Assembly: GCA_900772435.1 (NCBI GenBank)
Contig: CAAHEM010000133.1
Location: forward strand, 1 to 6,451
Reading direction: 5' to 3'
DNA length: 6,451 nt
From: Bacilli bacterium
GTDB taxonomy: Bacteria > Bacillota_I > Bacilli_A > RF39 > UBA660
Numbering within the stretch: the stretch's first letter is position 1; each line of letters starts with the position of its first letter. The notes under the pieces were generated by a model. That model had not been told where the DNA came from, ran no database searches, and saw nothing but the letters and a program-made list of their open reading frames with translations. Both the position numbers and the translations under genes were made by a program. This document shows, in pieces, positions 6,376 to 6,451 of this stretch.

Positions 6376-6451
6376 CTAGCGACTTCTAGAATTTGATTTA
6401 CATCTAGAATTGCTTCTTGCATTACTTCTAGCGTTTGATCTTGCTCTAGAA
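6376..6451 (-). CDS. C-terminal tail of an Arg/Ser/Asn-rich protein (partial)
   Basis: Only the last 24 codons and the TAG stop (6378-6376) are in the window; the gene continues past the right edge. I do not recognise the protein. The tail contains 8 Ser, 7 Arg, 4 Asn, 3 Ala, one Cys and one Lys. It has three perfect Ala-Arg-Ser-Asn units, then Ser-Arg-Cys-Lys-Ser-Asn and two Ser-Arg dipeptides at the very end. Six of seven Arg codons are AGA, as expected in an AT-rich genome. The frame is chosen because its stop lies 8 nt before a strong minus-strand terminator, and because its peptide repeats are perfect. A second minus frame is also open here and cannot be fully excluded. A basic, disordered tail would suit nucleic-acid or surface binding, but this is inference. 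Confidence 0.55.
   Translation of the reverse strand, partial: SRARSNARSNARSNSRCKSNSRSR
6409..6444 (-). repeat. Three 12-bp units encoding Ala-Arg-Ser-Asn
   Basis: Minus-strand codons read GCA AGA TCA AAC, then GCT AGA AGT AAT, then GCA AGA AGC AAT. The peptide repeat is perfect, while the Ser codon differs in every unit and Ala and Asn codons vary. This pattern fits selection on the peptide better than recent DNA slippage. Confidence 0.6.

Noticed and set aside
6300..6449. Second open minus-strand frame across the right edge (Leu-Glu-Gln-Asp-Gln and onward)
   Set aside because: It runs straight through the terminator hairpin, the TATAAT box and the start of the next gene. The Arg/Ser frame, which stops just before the terminator, explains the layout better.
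6381..6451. Repeated TCTAGA sites as an attachment site or operator array
   Set aside because: The recurrence follows from repeated Ser-Arg codons (TCT AGA) in the coding frame; spacing is irregular and no other mobile-element sign is present.

Overview
The window comes from a very AT-rich genome that uses the standard bacterial code: every Trp in the genes called is TGG, and TGA acts as a stop. A T-box leader on pheST, strong AGGAGG-type ribosome binding sites and membrane-tethered NlpC/P60-like wall enzymes with a BIG2 domain all point to a low-GC Bacillota. An uncultured Bacilli lineage of the RF39/Erysipelotrichia kind is a guess, not shown by the sequence. All similarity statements are by-eye comparisons with family motifs; no search was run.

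Left half, plus strand (1-3554): the window opens inside the 3' end of a T-box riboswitch. The tRNA-end-binding bulge, antiterminator partner and terminator hairpin are present; the specifier loop lies upstream, outside the window. The leader controls pheS (345 aa) and pheT (808 aa), the alpha and beta subunits of phenylalanyl-tRNA synthetase, 13 nt apart in one operon. PheT has all expected domains, including the editing site. PheS has the class II core and a four-cysteine insert, but several residues around the phenylalanine pocket differ from the usual bacterial consensus.

Middle (3555-3589): 35 bp between convergent genes, filled by one hairpin that can end transcription from both sides.

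Right half, minus strand (3590-6303): two tandem paralogues in an operon, 8 nt apart, with the downstream ribosome binding site overlapping the upstream stop. Each has an N-terminal membrane anchor, a small extracellular domain with two cysteines, a BIG2 (Ig-like) domain and a C-terminal NlpC/P60-type cysteine peptidase domain. They are probably tethered peptidoglycan hydrolases. The upstream one has its own extended -10 promoter, and its start is better placed at 6303 than at 6312.

Right edge (6304-6451): the minus-strand promoter is nested in the terminator of a further gene, of which only the last 24 codons are in the window. They encode an Arg/Ser/Asn-rich tail with three perfect Ala-Arg-Ser-Asn repeats. 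No stretch over 300 bases lacks a gene. I see no CRISPR array, insertion sequence, tRNA or rRNA.
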